From NCBI GenBank assembly GCA_037176705.1, contig CM073893.1, positions 17,732,074 through 17,796,073 on the forward strand: 64,000 bases of DNA, written 5' to 3'. This DNA is from Molossus alvarezi (taxonomy: Eukaryota; Chordata; Mammalia; Chiroptera; Molossidae). A program made the translations under genes and the position numbers. Each line of letters begins with the position of its first letter. Position 1 is the first letter of the stretch. The notes under the pieces are model-generated. The model did not search any database, was not told the DNA's origin, and saw only the letters and a list, made by a program, of their open reading frames with translations. Below are positions 24,401 to 36,400 of the stretch, one piece after another.

Positions 24401-27400
24401 ACGCTCTAACCACTGAGCAAAACCGGCCAGGGCAAGAGTTGTGTGCTTTAAAAGTCAGCTTAGGCCAAAAGGTTTTAAATTCACTGATTTAGGTATTGGA
24501 TGAGAAAATTATTTTACCCTTTATCAATAATTTTCTCTCCATGATATTGACTGAGTCATATGTTTTGCCACATATTATAAGATGCAAAAACTAAAGATTG
24601 TAATTTCCTACTTCTCAGAGTTAGTGAAAGAAATAGAAACCCAGGCCATTTAAATTCAATGTGTAGCTTCTAAAACATCATTTTTAGAGAAGAAGAAGAA
24701 GAATGAAAATAGTATATTTTTAAATATTTACTGTGTGCTTTACTTACACATTTTTGAGTACTTAAACCATTGCCAAGTGCTTTGCCTGAGTTATCTCACT
24801 ATATCTTATAATAACCTTGCGAGGTAAGTACTGTTGGAATCCACAATTCACAGGTGAGTAGACAGTGAGAGGTTAAGTGACTTACCCAAGATAACATAGC
24901 TAAATTCTGCCTAGGATTTAAACCTACGCAGTATAACTCTAAGACTCACTCTCATCTCCTAGGCTATACTATGTCTGCAGAGAACCTAGTATAATTTGCA
25001 AAGTACTTTTTAAATATTTTTGGGGAGAAAAAAAATGATCAACAAAAAATAGTTTATTATATTTTCAGGAATCTGGGGTATTGGTGTTGCAACTCAGAAA
25101 GTTAATTTGAATCAAATTCCTCTCGGCCGAGATGTGCACAGTCTGGTGATGAGAAATGATGGAGCTCTATACCACAACAATGAGGAGAAAAACAGGCTGC
25201 CAGCCAACAGCCTTCCACAGGAGGGAGATGTGGTGGTGAGTTTTTTTGTGGAGTTGTCTTCCACTGTATATTATTAAACTTGAGCTGCTTTTAGATTATG
25301 TACTTTTGAGTTTGTAGTTGGAATTCCAAAGCACTGGGATTATATCTAATGAAGTGGTACATTTTCTAAAGAGCACTTGGTGTGAGTGCTGCCGCCTTAC
25401 CAAACTGTTCTTCCTACAGCTGTCACTGGTGAGGGATATCAGTGTGAGCCTTATTTTCATGAAGGAGAGTTAATGACAGATTGGCTGCTGATCAACATTT
25501 CCTGCTTCTCCAACATCAGAGAAATCTTGGCCCACAATTTTAAAAGTTCACTCACCCTTATATTGGGAAATAGTAGGTATTTTTGCAGCTGGAGATCTCT
25601 TAGAGGAAATTTTGACATTTACTACTTAATTTGTTATGAATTTCAGCATTAACAGCATTTTATCAGGAGTGTTGGTCCTCATTAAATTTAGTTTGATTAA
25701 ACTTACTTCACTTTCAGAACTCTTCAAAGAAATAGACTTGAAATCGTAAGGCTTTACCAAAGCTGCCCTATTGAAAATGTGACCCAAAGATCCCTTTCTG
25801 TCTTTTCCAGATACTTTCTCTTGTATGGTGTTATTCAAAAACCTTTATATGCTGAGTTTAGTCTGTTAGCTATTGATTGAGAACAGAGTTCTTGAGTCTC
25901 CTTTTGCAAAGGTGCCCTTATACACAGAACTGTGAGTTCCTGGCCCTGTACCATGAAAGGCATTTGTAAATAATGAGGGAAAATTTCTAATACTAAGGTG
26001 ACAAAGATAAGGTAAAGTTAGGGAATTAAAAAAAATACACAGTATTTTAGAGAAAATGAAGAAAAGTGTGGAAAGATTTTTAATTATGGTCCAATCGCTT
26101 TTCTGCAATTTAAATATAAAGAACACTTGTCTGGCCAGTGTGGCTCAGTGGTTGAGCATCGACCCATGCACCAAGAGGTCACTGGTTGAATTCCTGATCA
26201 GGACACATGCTCAGGTGTGGGCCCGATCTCCAGTGGGGGCATGCAGGAGGCAGCCAGTCAGTGTTCTCTCTCATCGATGTTTCCATCTCTCTCTCCCTCT
26301 CACTTCCTCTCTCTCTCAAATCATTAAAGGAAAAAAAATTATTTTCAAATAAATAAATATAAAAAACACTTGGTTTTTATTTGTTTGCTTATTTGTTTAT
26401 ATATCTACTTGGTTAATCTTCACCCGAGGATATTTTTCCATTGTTGTTGTTTTTTAATTAAGATAGAAGAGAGGAAGGGAGGGAGGAAACGTCTATGTGA
26501 GAGAGAGAGACAAAGATTGGTTGCCTCCCATACAACCCCTGACTGGAGCCTTGGATCAAACCTGCAACCCAGGAACGTGCCCTTGACCAGGAATCAAACC
26601 TGAGACCCTTTGTTCCAAAGGCTGATGCTCTGACTGCTGAGCGAACCTGGCCAGGGCTGCACTTGGTTTTTAAATAGGTAAATTGTTAAAGTGTTTTTCC
26701 CCATAAATTGACTAAAGAAAAAAAAGACAAAAGACAAACTTTTTTAAAAAGTTTGCTTTCTCTGTTTTTTTGAATAGTTGGTTCTATATTTGTAGATCAC
26801 TGCCAGATGTTCATAATATGGAACACTGTTATTCAAATAATTATTTCTTGAAAGAGAATCTTGAAGTCACATTGATGCTGTGAACCCGTTTACACTAAAA
26901 GATGAAATTTGAACATGAGAAAGGATAATCAGTAAAAAATGTCTTTGTTAATGAACTGAAATTCTGTGTGTTATTCTTGCCTTCCTATTTCATTCATTAA
27001 GATGATTGATACCATAAATTGACAGATTTAATTTAAGAATGTCATTTTTAGTCTTTTGGCATTATGTATTAAGTTAGACTTTGATTTTCACGTCCATTTG
27101 ATAAAGGAGAACTAAAAAAAGATGAAATACATGCAGAATCAAGAAAATAAAACATTATCCTACCATATTAATTTTATCTTCCTACTTCATGCACTTGAGA
27201 ACAAATTTCATTAAATTGCTGACAGTGGCATAGCAAAAGTAGAATGGATCATAAGCCAGGAAAGACATTCTCATATGTGTAGAATTTCAGTCATATACCA
27301 TTCTCTGAGGAAAAATAAGCTTTCAACATTTAACCAAATGATTATATTCATATAATAATCATATAGTACCAACAGACTACTACAGCACTAGGAAGGCATA

Positions 27401-30400
27401 TCTGAAACAGTTAATGCTTATTTTTTCCTTTTATAGATAATTTTGAAAAGTGCAAATTGCATTTTTTAGTTTAATTTTAGAGAAGTCTGGTAAACATTCT
27501 ATGTAATAATAAAAGCAAATACTTCTCTAGCATTTATTATGGGACAGGCACTGTTTTAAGTGCCTGTCAGAGATTAAATTGTTTAATCTTCATAATGACC
27601 ATTTTACAGATTGGGAGAAGTTAGGTAAATTCTTGTACAGGTTGATCCCAGAATTATACAGACAGTTTAATTTCTGAGCCTGTTCCCTAAACCTACAGTT
27701 ATTGATAAATACATCATTATGTCAAAATCAAACCTAATTTCTAGATCATGTAAAAGGACAGATTAAGTTAGAAAATACTTGAACCAAATGCTGCTGATGG
27801 GGTACGTGGAGGGGGGGGTCTCATATCCTTCTTCATTTTTTCTTTGGTATTGGGATGTATTGGGATTTTGCATTTAGCTAGAGGCTTGGGTTTAAAACTT
27901 GCTTGTTTGCAATGTGTTATGCTGCCACCAGGTGGCGAAGGGTACCTGGATTACAACTTGATCTGAGTGGTCCGATTTCTTATAGTCCTATGGAGTTAAC
28001 ACTTTGCTTTTTTTGTAATTGTGTTTTTGTTTTGTTTTGTTTTTTTTATCCTCACCCGAGAACATTTTTCCATTTTTTGTTCAGACAGTGGGAGGGAGAG
28101 AGAGGAAGAGAGAGAGAGAAACATCGATGTGAAAGGGACACATCGAGTGGCTGCCACCCACACGACCAACCAGGGCCGGGGACAAACTGCAACTGAGGTA
28201 CATGCCCTTAGCGGGAACCGAGCCCACGACTCTCTGGACCACAGGCCCATGCTCTAACCGCTGAGCCAAACCGGCCAGGGCGTGTTTTTGTTTTTTCAAA
28301 TGAAAACAAACCTTTTCATTAAAAAAGCTAATCCCAGCTATCAGTTAGTTTTATTATTATATTTAAATACCTAAACTGAAATGAAACAAAGGCAATCTGT
28401 TTATCTTTCTCAATATTCCTTAACTTTCATTTTTACTTTTTTTATTTTTTATTCCTTACCCAAGGATACTTTTCTACTTATCATCAGACAGAGTGGGAGG
28501 GAGGTAGAGAGAGAGAAACAGAGAGAAACACTGATGTGATAGAGCCACATCGACTGGCTGCCTCCCACACAACCCGACCAAGGCCAGGAACAAACCACAA
28601 CGAAGGAACGTGCCCTTGACCGGAATCGAACCCATGACTCAGTGGTCCATGGGCCGATGCTCTAACAACTGAGCAAAACCAGCCAGGGCAGTATTCCTTA
28701 ACCTTTTTTTTTTTTAAATCTTTATTGTTGGATGTAAAATGTATTACAAATGTTCCACATTTTTCCCCCATTGACCCCCTCCTTCCCACTCCCGCCCCCC
28801 TCCCACCTTTTCTCACACTGTTGTCTGTGTCCATTGGTTATGCATATAAGTTCTTTGGTTTATTTCTTCCCACCACCCCCCCTTTCCCTTTGAGGTTTGT
28901 CAGTCTAGCAATGAATTTGTACTTCTTAATCTCTTCACCTTTTTCACCCATTCCCTCAACCCCCCTCCCAACTGGCAACCAACAAAATGTTCTCTGTATC
29001 TATGAGAATGTTTCTGTTTTACCTGTTCATTTTGTTTGTAGATTCCATTGTCGATAGATATATATTCATTGCCATTTTGTTTGTTCATATATTTTATCTT
29101 TTTCTTCAAAAAAACCCTTCATCATTTCATATAATAACGTTTAATACATGATTTTAACCATGGCTTTGCTAAGATTTGAAGAAAATATTTTATAACACGT
29201 AAATATTGAGTTATCTGAGCCTTTGCTGTTTTAACTGGAAAGTGAGAGAATAAAGACTAGATCATCTGTAAGATCTTTTTCTATCTCTGAAAAGCTTTTA
29301 AGTTGGTACAATTTATCCATAGTCAGAAATCTTTAAAGTGGTTGCTTCTTGGTCTGTGATGATTTCTCTGTTGAAAAATCTCTGCTGTCTAGTCTTAATT
29401 CTTCCAAGGAAACCTCCTTTGTCATCAGTCAGTAACTACTGTGTAAAGTTTTAAAGAGCATTTTAAAAGTTTAAACTTACATGCCAATTAAGAATAAGTG
29501 TTCCACCCTGGCTGGTTGGGCTCAGCCATTGGAGCATCGGCCTGTGGACTAGAGTCCTGGGTTCAGTTCCCGGTAGGCCCTAGTGGCTAGGAGCATGTAC
29601 CAAAAAAATAAAAAAAGAATAAGTGTTCCAGCTCTGGCCAGTTTGGCTCAGCGGTTAGAGCATTGGCCAGCAGAATGATGAGTCTCGGGTTCAATTCCGC
29701 TGAAGGGCATGTACCTTGGTTGGGGTTCAGTCCCTGGTCCTGTTTGGGGTCCGGTGGGAGGCAGTCAATCGATCTGTCTCTCTCACATCGATGTTTGTCT
29801 CTCTCTCTCTCTCCTTCCTTCCCACTCTGTCTGAAAAGGAAAAATATCCTCAGGTGAGGATTTAAAAAAAAGAAAAAAGAATAAGTATTCCAAAATCATG
29901 CTGCATAGGCTTTCCAGCTGTGCATCCACAGGTAAATTCTTTAAATTCATTGCGCTTTAGCTACCTCATCTGTAAAATGGAGACAATAATATAGTCTGTT
30001 TTGTTGTGAGGATTAAATGAGTAAACATGAAGTGCCTAAAATAGTGTTTGGTATCTAAGTATTTTCCAGCATTTTATTACCAGTATTATTATTATTTGTT
30101 AATCCTCACCCAAGGATATTTTTTCCATTGGTTTTTAGAGTGGAAAGGAGGAACGGAGGGAGAGAAAAAGAAACATTGATGTGGGAGAGACACATCGATT
30201 GGTTGCCTCCCACATGTGCCCCAACGGGGGCCAGAGTTCGAACCTGCGCTGTAGGTACATGCCCTTGACTGGGAACTGAACACAAGACCCCTGGCCAGGG
30301 CAATAATAATTGTTATTTTCATACCACTAATAATGTACAAAGTAGGATTTTTTATTCCAATGTGTGTTTTTTTTTTAATCTTTTAAATTGTTGTTTTTTC

Positions 30401-33400
30401 TTTTTCATTAAAATTTTTTTTTTCGATTTTTCAAGTTGATAGTAAGTACTAATTATAGTGGATCCTTGCACAATGCAGGGGTTAGGGGCACTGACCCACT
30501 GCATAGTCAAAAATGCACATATAACTTTTGACTCTCTGAAAATGTAGTTTTCCCTCAATATTCATGGGGGATTGATTATAGGACCACCTGTGGGTACCAA
30601 AATTCACGGATGCTCAAGTCCCCTATATAAAATGGCATAGATTGATACATATAGTTGACCCTCCCCTTATGTAACTGCCAACTGTGGATTAAAACATTAC
30701 ATGTTTCTATTAAAAATATCTGCATATAAGTGACCTACACAGTTCAAACCATGTTGTTCTAGGGTCAACTTTATAGTCAGTTGTAAATACCAGTTTTACC
30801 TTGGTAATATACTTGACATACTTGAAACCAAGATAAGAAATACAGAAAATGCCCGGCCAGTGTGGCTCAGTGGTTGAGTGTTGACCCATGGACCAAGAGG
30901 TCACTGGTTAGATTCTCAGTCACGGCACATGCCCAGGTTGTGGGTCTAATCCCCAGAGCGGGGCATGCAGGGGCAGCCAGTCGATGTTCTCTCTCATCAA
31001 TGTTTCTGTCTCCCTTTCCCTCTCCCTCTCCCTTCCTCTCTCTCTAAAATCAATAAAGAAAAAAATATTTTTTAAGAAGAAACCATACATTTCTCTATTT
31101 CTTAACTTTTTTTAAATTGATTTTAGAGAGAGAAAAGGAGAGGGTAAGGGAGACAGAAACATGGATGAGAGAGAACATTGATTGGCCGCCTTCTGCACAC
31201 ACCACCCCTGGGAATCTGGCCCACAACCTGTACATGTGCCCTGACCTGGAATCAAACCGGTGACCTCTTGGTGCGTGGGTCAATGCTCAACCACTGAGCC
31301 ACACCAGCAGGGCTGTATGATTTCTTTTTGGAAATAAATTGTATAAAGATACTTCTTCACAACATGAAAACAATAACAAGTAGTAAGCCCTAATGGTGAA
31401 AACTTCATTGTTTCCCCCCACTTCAGATCAAATTCTGCATATAGAGAGAGCAGTGTTTCTGTATGAGTTTTAAAGGTCTCTCTGTTCATAGTATGCCAGT
31501 AGTTATATCATCTTCAATATTCAAAATATAAAATCCAGATTATCTAAATGTAAAATACTAGGATTTAAACTGATGTCACTTGTTTTACCTCTAATGTGGA
31601 TTTTTGGGAGTTTACCTTCCCCCACCCCCATGTAATAACCACCATTTTTCTTTTAGCTCAGTTCAGGTAGAAGTCTATCAAATTGTAAACCCTTAAGGAA
31701 AGCTGTTGTGACCCTCTGTTTAATAGTTGGTGTTCCATGTTCCACAATTAGTGCTTCCTGACTGGTAAGGTTTTTATGAGATATTTTTATTATTACCATT
31801 TTTAATATTTTCTTTTGTTCCTAGGGTATTACATATGACCATGTAGAATTAAATGTATATTTGAACGGGAAAAACATGCATTGTCCAGCATCAGGTATAC
31901 GGGGGACAGTGTATCCAGTTGTTTATGGTAAGCTAAAATATTTCTAAATATTATTAGCTATATGTTAACTTTTGCTAAGGACCTTTTACAGGGAATGTAT
32001 TCAGTAGGATATCACAGTCCTGATTTTCTGGACTAAGGAAGATTTTTATTCTCAATAAAAGGTGTATAAGTATTACAGTTTCTGTATAAGTGTGTCCTGC
32101 AACAATTGGGTTACTTAAGAGATAACCTTATACCACTTAATTACTTTAATTTTTATTATAGAAAATTTGAAACATGTTGAGAAATAAAGAGATATCATGA
32201 ACCCTCATGTACCCATCACCTATCTTTTTTTTTTTTTTTTATCCTCACCTGAGGACATTTTTTCCATTTTTTGTTCAGATAGAGTGGGAGGGAGAGAGAG
32301 GAAGAGAGAGAGAGGGTAACATCGATGTGAAAGGGACACATTGAGTGGCTGCCAGCTGCACGACCAACCAGGGCCAGGGACAAACTGCAACCGAGGTACA
32401 TGCCCTTAGCGGGAACCGAACCCGGGTCTCTCCGGACCGCAGGCGGATGCTCCAACCGCTGAGCCAAACTGGCCAGGGCCCCATCACCTGTCTTCAAATA
32501 ATTATTAACTTGTAGCCACTCAGATTTCATCTAACGCCAACACTCCTGTTTTTTACCTCCTCTCCTTCGATTATTTTGAAACAAATGCCAAATATTATAT
32601 TTTACTCATAAACATTTTATGTGTATATCTAAAAAACAAGGTATCTTTCTTAAAAAAAAGATACATAGCCAGAATGCCTTTATCACTCTATTCGGCTTTA
32701 TTTTTTAGGTTACCAACTTTAAATCACCAGGTATATGAGTTTTCTGCCTTTGGTTTTAGTAGATCTAAAAGTATTTTCTCATTTAACTACTTGATTTAAG
32801 TTCTTATATTTGAGCCATAATAAAAACAAATTTTTAACTTTTTGTAGCAATTTCCTAGAAAATTAGCAATGTTTGTGAGGACATACTGCTTGGGATGTCA
32901 GAAAAGTAAACAATAAAAAATATAAATATTTAATAATGTAATAATAACCAAAGCCTGTATTTTTTTTAATGGATAACTTTCTATTTAAATTTTTTTTTGA
33001 TTGATTTTTTTTTTTTTTTTTTTTTTTTTGATAGGAAGGGAGAGAGAGAGAGAAACATCAGTGTGAGAGAGAAACATCTATCGGCTGCCTCCTGCACACT
33101 CCCTAGTGGAGATTGAGCCTGCCATCCAGACGTGTTCCCTGACCAGGAATTGAGCTGGGGCCTCTGAGTCCATGGGGTGACGCTCAGTTCACTGAGCCAC
33201 ACCAGCTGGGCCTGCGCTTTACTTTTTAATTAAAGTTTTTATTGGTCTTCTTTTCTCTAAAAGATTACTTTTCAATTATTTTACCTTCTCTGTCTTTGCA
33301 TGTAAAAGTATTTTTTGCGTTTTTTTAATCCTCATTCGAGGATATGTTTATTGATTTTAGAGAGAGGAAGGGAGAGAGAGAGAAACATCAGTGTGAGAAA

Positions 33401-36400
33401 CATCAATCAGTTGCCTCCCTTACCTGTCCTGGGGATCGAACCAGCAACCTAAATATGTGCCCTGACCAGGAATCAAATGCACAGTCTTTTTGGTATATGG
33501 AACCATGCTCCAACCAAGCCTCCTGGCCAGGGCAAAAGTGTATTTTTAAACTCAGTTTTGGTTAGCTTTCTTTCCATATTGGTACACCTAAAAGCAATTC
33601 TTTTATTCACTTAAATAAATGGAAATGTAGCTTACGTTTACCTGAGAAATGAAATAAATATCAGTAGAATGACTGAGTTATAAACGAGTAGCAAATAAAA
33701 TTATTACTCTAAATTGTTTCTTTGATTCAGCATTATTATTTTTTTTATATCCTTGTTGAAAGTATTACAGATGTCTCCATTTCTCCTTCATTGCCCCCAC
33801 CACCTGGTTCCTGCCCCACCCAAGGCCTTCACCACACTGCTGTCTCTGTCCATGGGCTATGTAGATACGCATATAAGTTATTTGGTTAATCTCTTCCCAC
33901 CCCCCTCCTTCCTTCCTTCTGAGAACTGTCAGTTTGTACCATGGTCCTATTTTGTTTGTCAGTGTCTTTTGTTCTTTATATTCCACATATAAGTGAGATC
34001 ATGTGATATTTGTCTTTCTCTGACTGGCTTATTTTGCTCACCATACTACTCTCCAGGACCCTCCATGCTGTCTCAAAGGATAAGAGATCCTTCTTTTTGA
34101 ACAGCTCCATGGTATTCCATTTTGTAAATGTACCACAGCTTTTTTATCTTCTCATCTACTGACAGGCACTTGGGCTGTCTTCAAATCTTAGCTATTATGA
34201 CTAGCACTGCTATGAACATAGGGGTGCATATATTCTTTCTGATTGGTATTTCAGGATTCTTAGGATAGAAGTGGGATCACTGGGTCAAACAGCATTTCCA
34301 TTTTTAATTTCTTGGGGAAATGCCATTCTGTTTTCAATAGTGGCATTCCCACCAGCAGTGTACTAGGGTTCTCCTTTCTCCACATCCTTGCCAGCACGTG
34401 TTATTTGTTGATTTATTGATGGTAGCCATTCTGGCAGGTGTGAGGTATAATACCTCATTGTCATTTTAATTTGCATGTCTCTGATGATTAGTGACTTTGA
34501 ACACTTTTTAATATGTCTCTTGGCCATCTGTATCTATATCATCTTCGGAGAAGTGTCTATTTAGGTGCTTTGCCTATTTTTTAAAAAATATGTTTTTATT
34601 AATTTTTTTTAGAAAGTTAGAAACATCAATGTGAGAGAGAAACATTGATTGGCTGCCTCCTGCACACTCCCTACTGGGGAATGAGCCCTCAACCTGGGCA
34701 TGTGCCCTGACCGGGAATCGAACTGGAACCTCTCAGTCCATTGGACAATGCTCAATCCACTGAGCCACACCGGCTAGGCATGCTTTGTCCATTTTCTAAT
34801 TGGATTGTTTGTCTTCCTTTTGTTGACTTGTATGAATTCTTTATATATTTTGAAAATTAACCACCTCATATGATGGGTTCCCTTTATATTTGAAGATCAT
34901 TTCTTTTGCTGTGCAGAAGCTTTTAGTTTGATGTAGTCCCATTTGTTTATTTTTTTCCTTTGTTTCTCTTGCCCTAGGAGATGTATCAGAGAAAATTCTG
35001 CTACATGAGATGTCTAAGATGTTGCTGCATATGGTTTCTTCTAGGATTTTTATGATTTTATGACTTCCAATTAAGTCTCTTATCCATTTTGAATTTATTC
35101 TTATGTGTGGTATAATTGGTAGTTTAATTTTATTTTTTTACATGTAACCTGTCCAAGTTTCTCAACACCATATATTTACTCCATTGTATACTCCTGTCTC
35201 CTTTGTTAAATATTAAAGAGTGTAATGGCTTGAGTCAATTTCTGTGTTCTGTTTCACTGATCTGTATGCCTGTTCTTGTGCAAGTACCAGGCTGTTTTGA
35301 TTACAGTGGCTTTGTAGTATAATTTGATATCTGGTATTAACATCCCTCCAACTTAGTTCTTTCTCAAGTTTACAGCGGCTATTCAGGGTCTTTTTTGTTC
35401 CATGTAAATTTTTGGAGTTTTTGTTTTAAATCTGGAAATATTCCATTGGTATTTTAATAGGGATTGAGTTGTATCCATAGATTGCTTTGGGTAGTATGGA
35501 CATTTTAATGTTAATTCTTCCATTCTATGAAAACACAATAACTTCCTCTTGTTTGTTGCTTTCTCAATTTCTTTTTAAATGTTTTGTAGTTTTCCAAAAA
35601 CAAGTCTTTAACCTCCTTGGTTAAGTTTATTCCTAGGAATCTTATATTTTTTGTTGGAATTGTAAAAGGGATTGTTTTTTTTAGTTTCTCTTTCAGTGAG
35701 ATCATTATTGGTGTGTAAAAATACCATCGATTTCTGGATGTTAATTTTGTATTCTGCTATATTGCTGAATTAATTTATTAACTTGAGTAATATTTTGGTG
35801 GAGTCTTTAGGGTTTTTTATGCACAATATTATGTCATCTGCAATAATGATAGTTTTACTTCTTTCCAATTTTGATGCCTTTTATTTTTTCTTCTAGTCTG
35901 ATCACTGAGGCTAGGACTTCAGTACTGTGTTGAATAAGAGTGGTGAAAGTGGACATTCCTGTCTTATTACTGTTCTTAAGGGAAATACTTTTAGTTTTTG
36001 CCCATTGAATATGATGTTGGTTGTAGGTTTGTCATATATGACCTTTATTACATTGAGGAATGATCCCTCTGTTCCTGCTTTGCTGAGTTTTTATTGAAAA
36101 TGTGTGCTGAATTTTGTCGAATGATTTTTTTGCATCAATTGATATGATCATATTATTTTTATCCTTATTTTGTTAATATGATGTATCACATTTATTGATT
36201 TGTGAACATGGTACCAGCCTTTTATTCCAGGAATAAATCCCACTTGGTCATGGTGTATGATCTTTGTAATGTATTGCTGGATCCTATTTGCTAATCTGTT
36301 GAGGATTTTACAATCTATATTCATCAGAGATATTGTCCTATAAGTTTCTTTCTTTGTAGTGTCTTTATTTAGTTTTGGAATTAGGATAATGTTGGCCTTG

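Noticed and set aside
30455..30772. Helitron (Helibat) expected in vespertilionid bats
   Set aside because: No Helitron start, 3' hairpin or CTAR end was found. This interval has TA-flanked inverted ends and fits a Tigger-like element instead.
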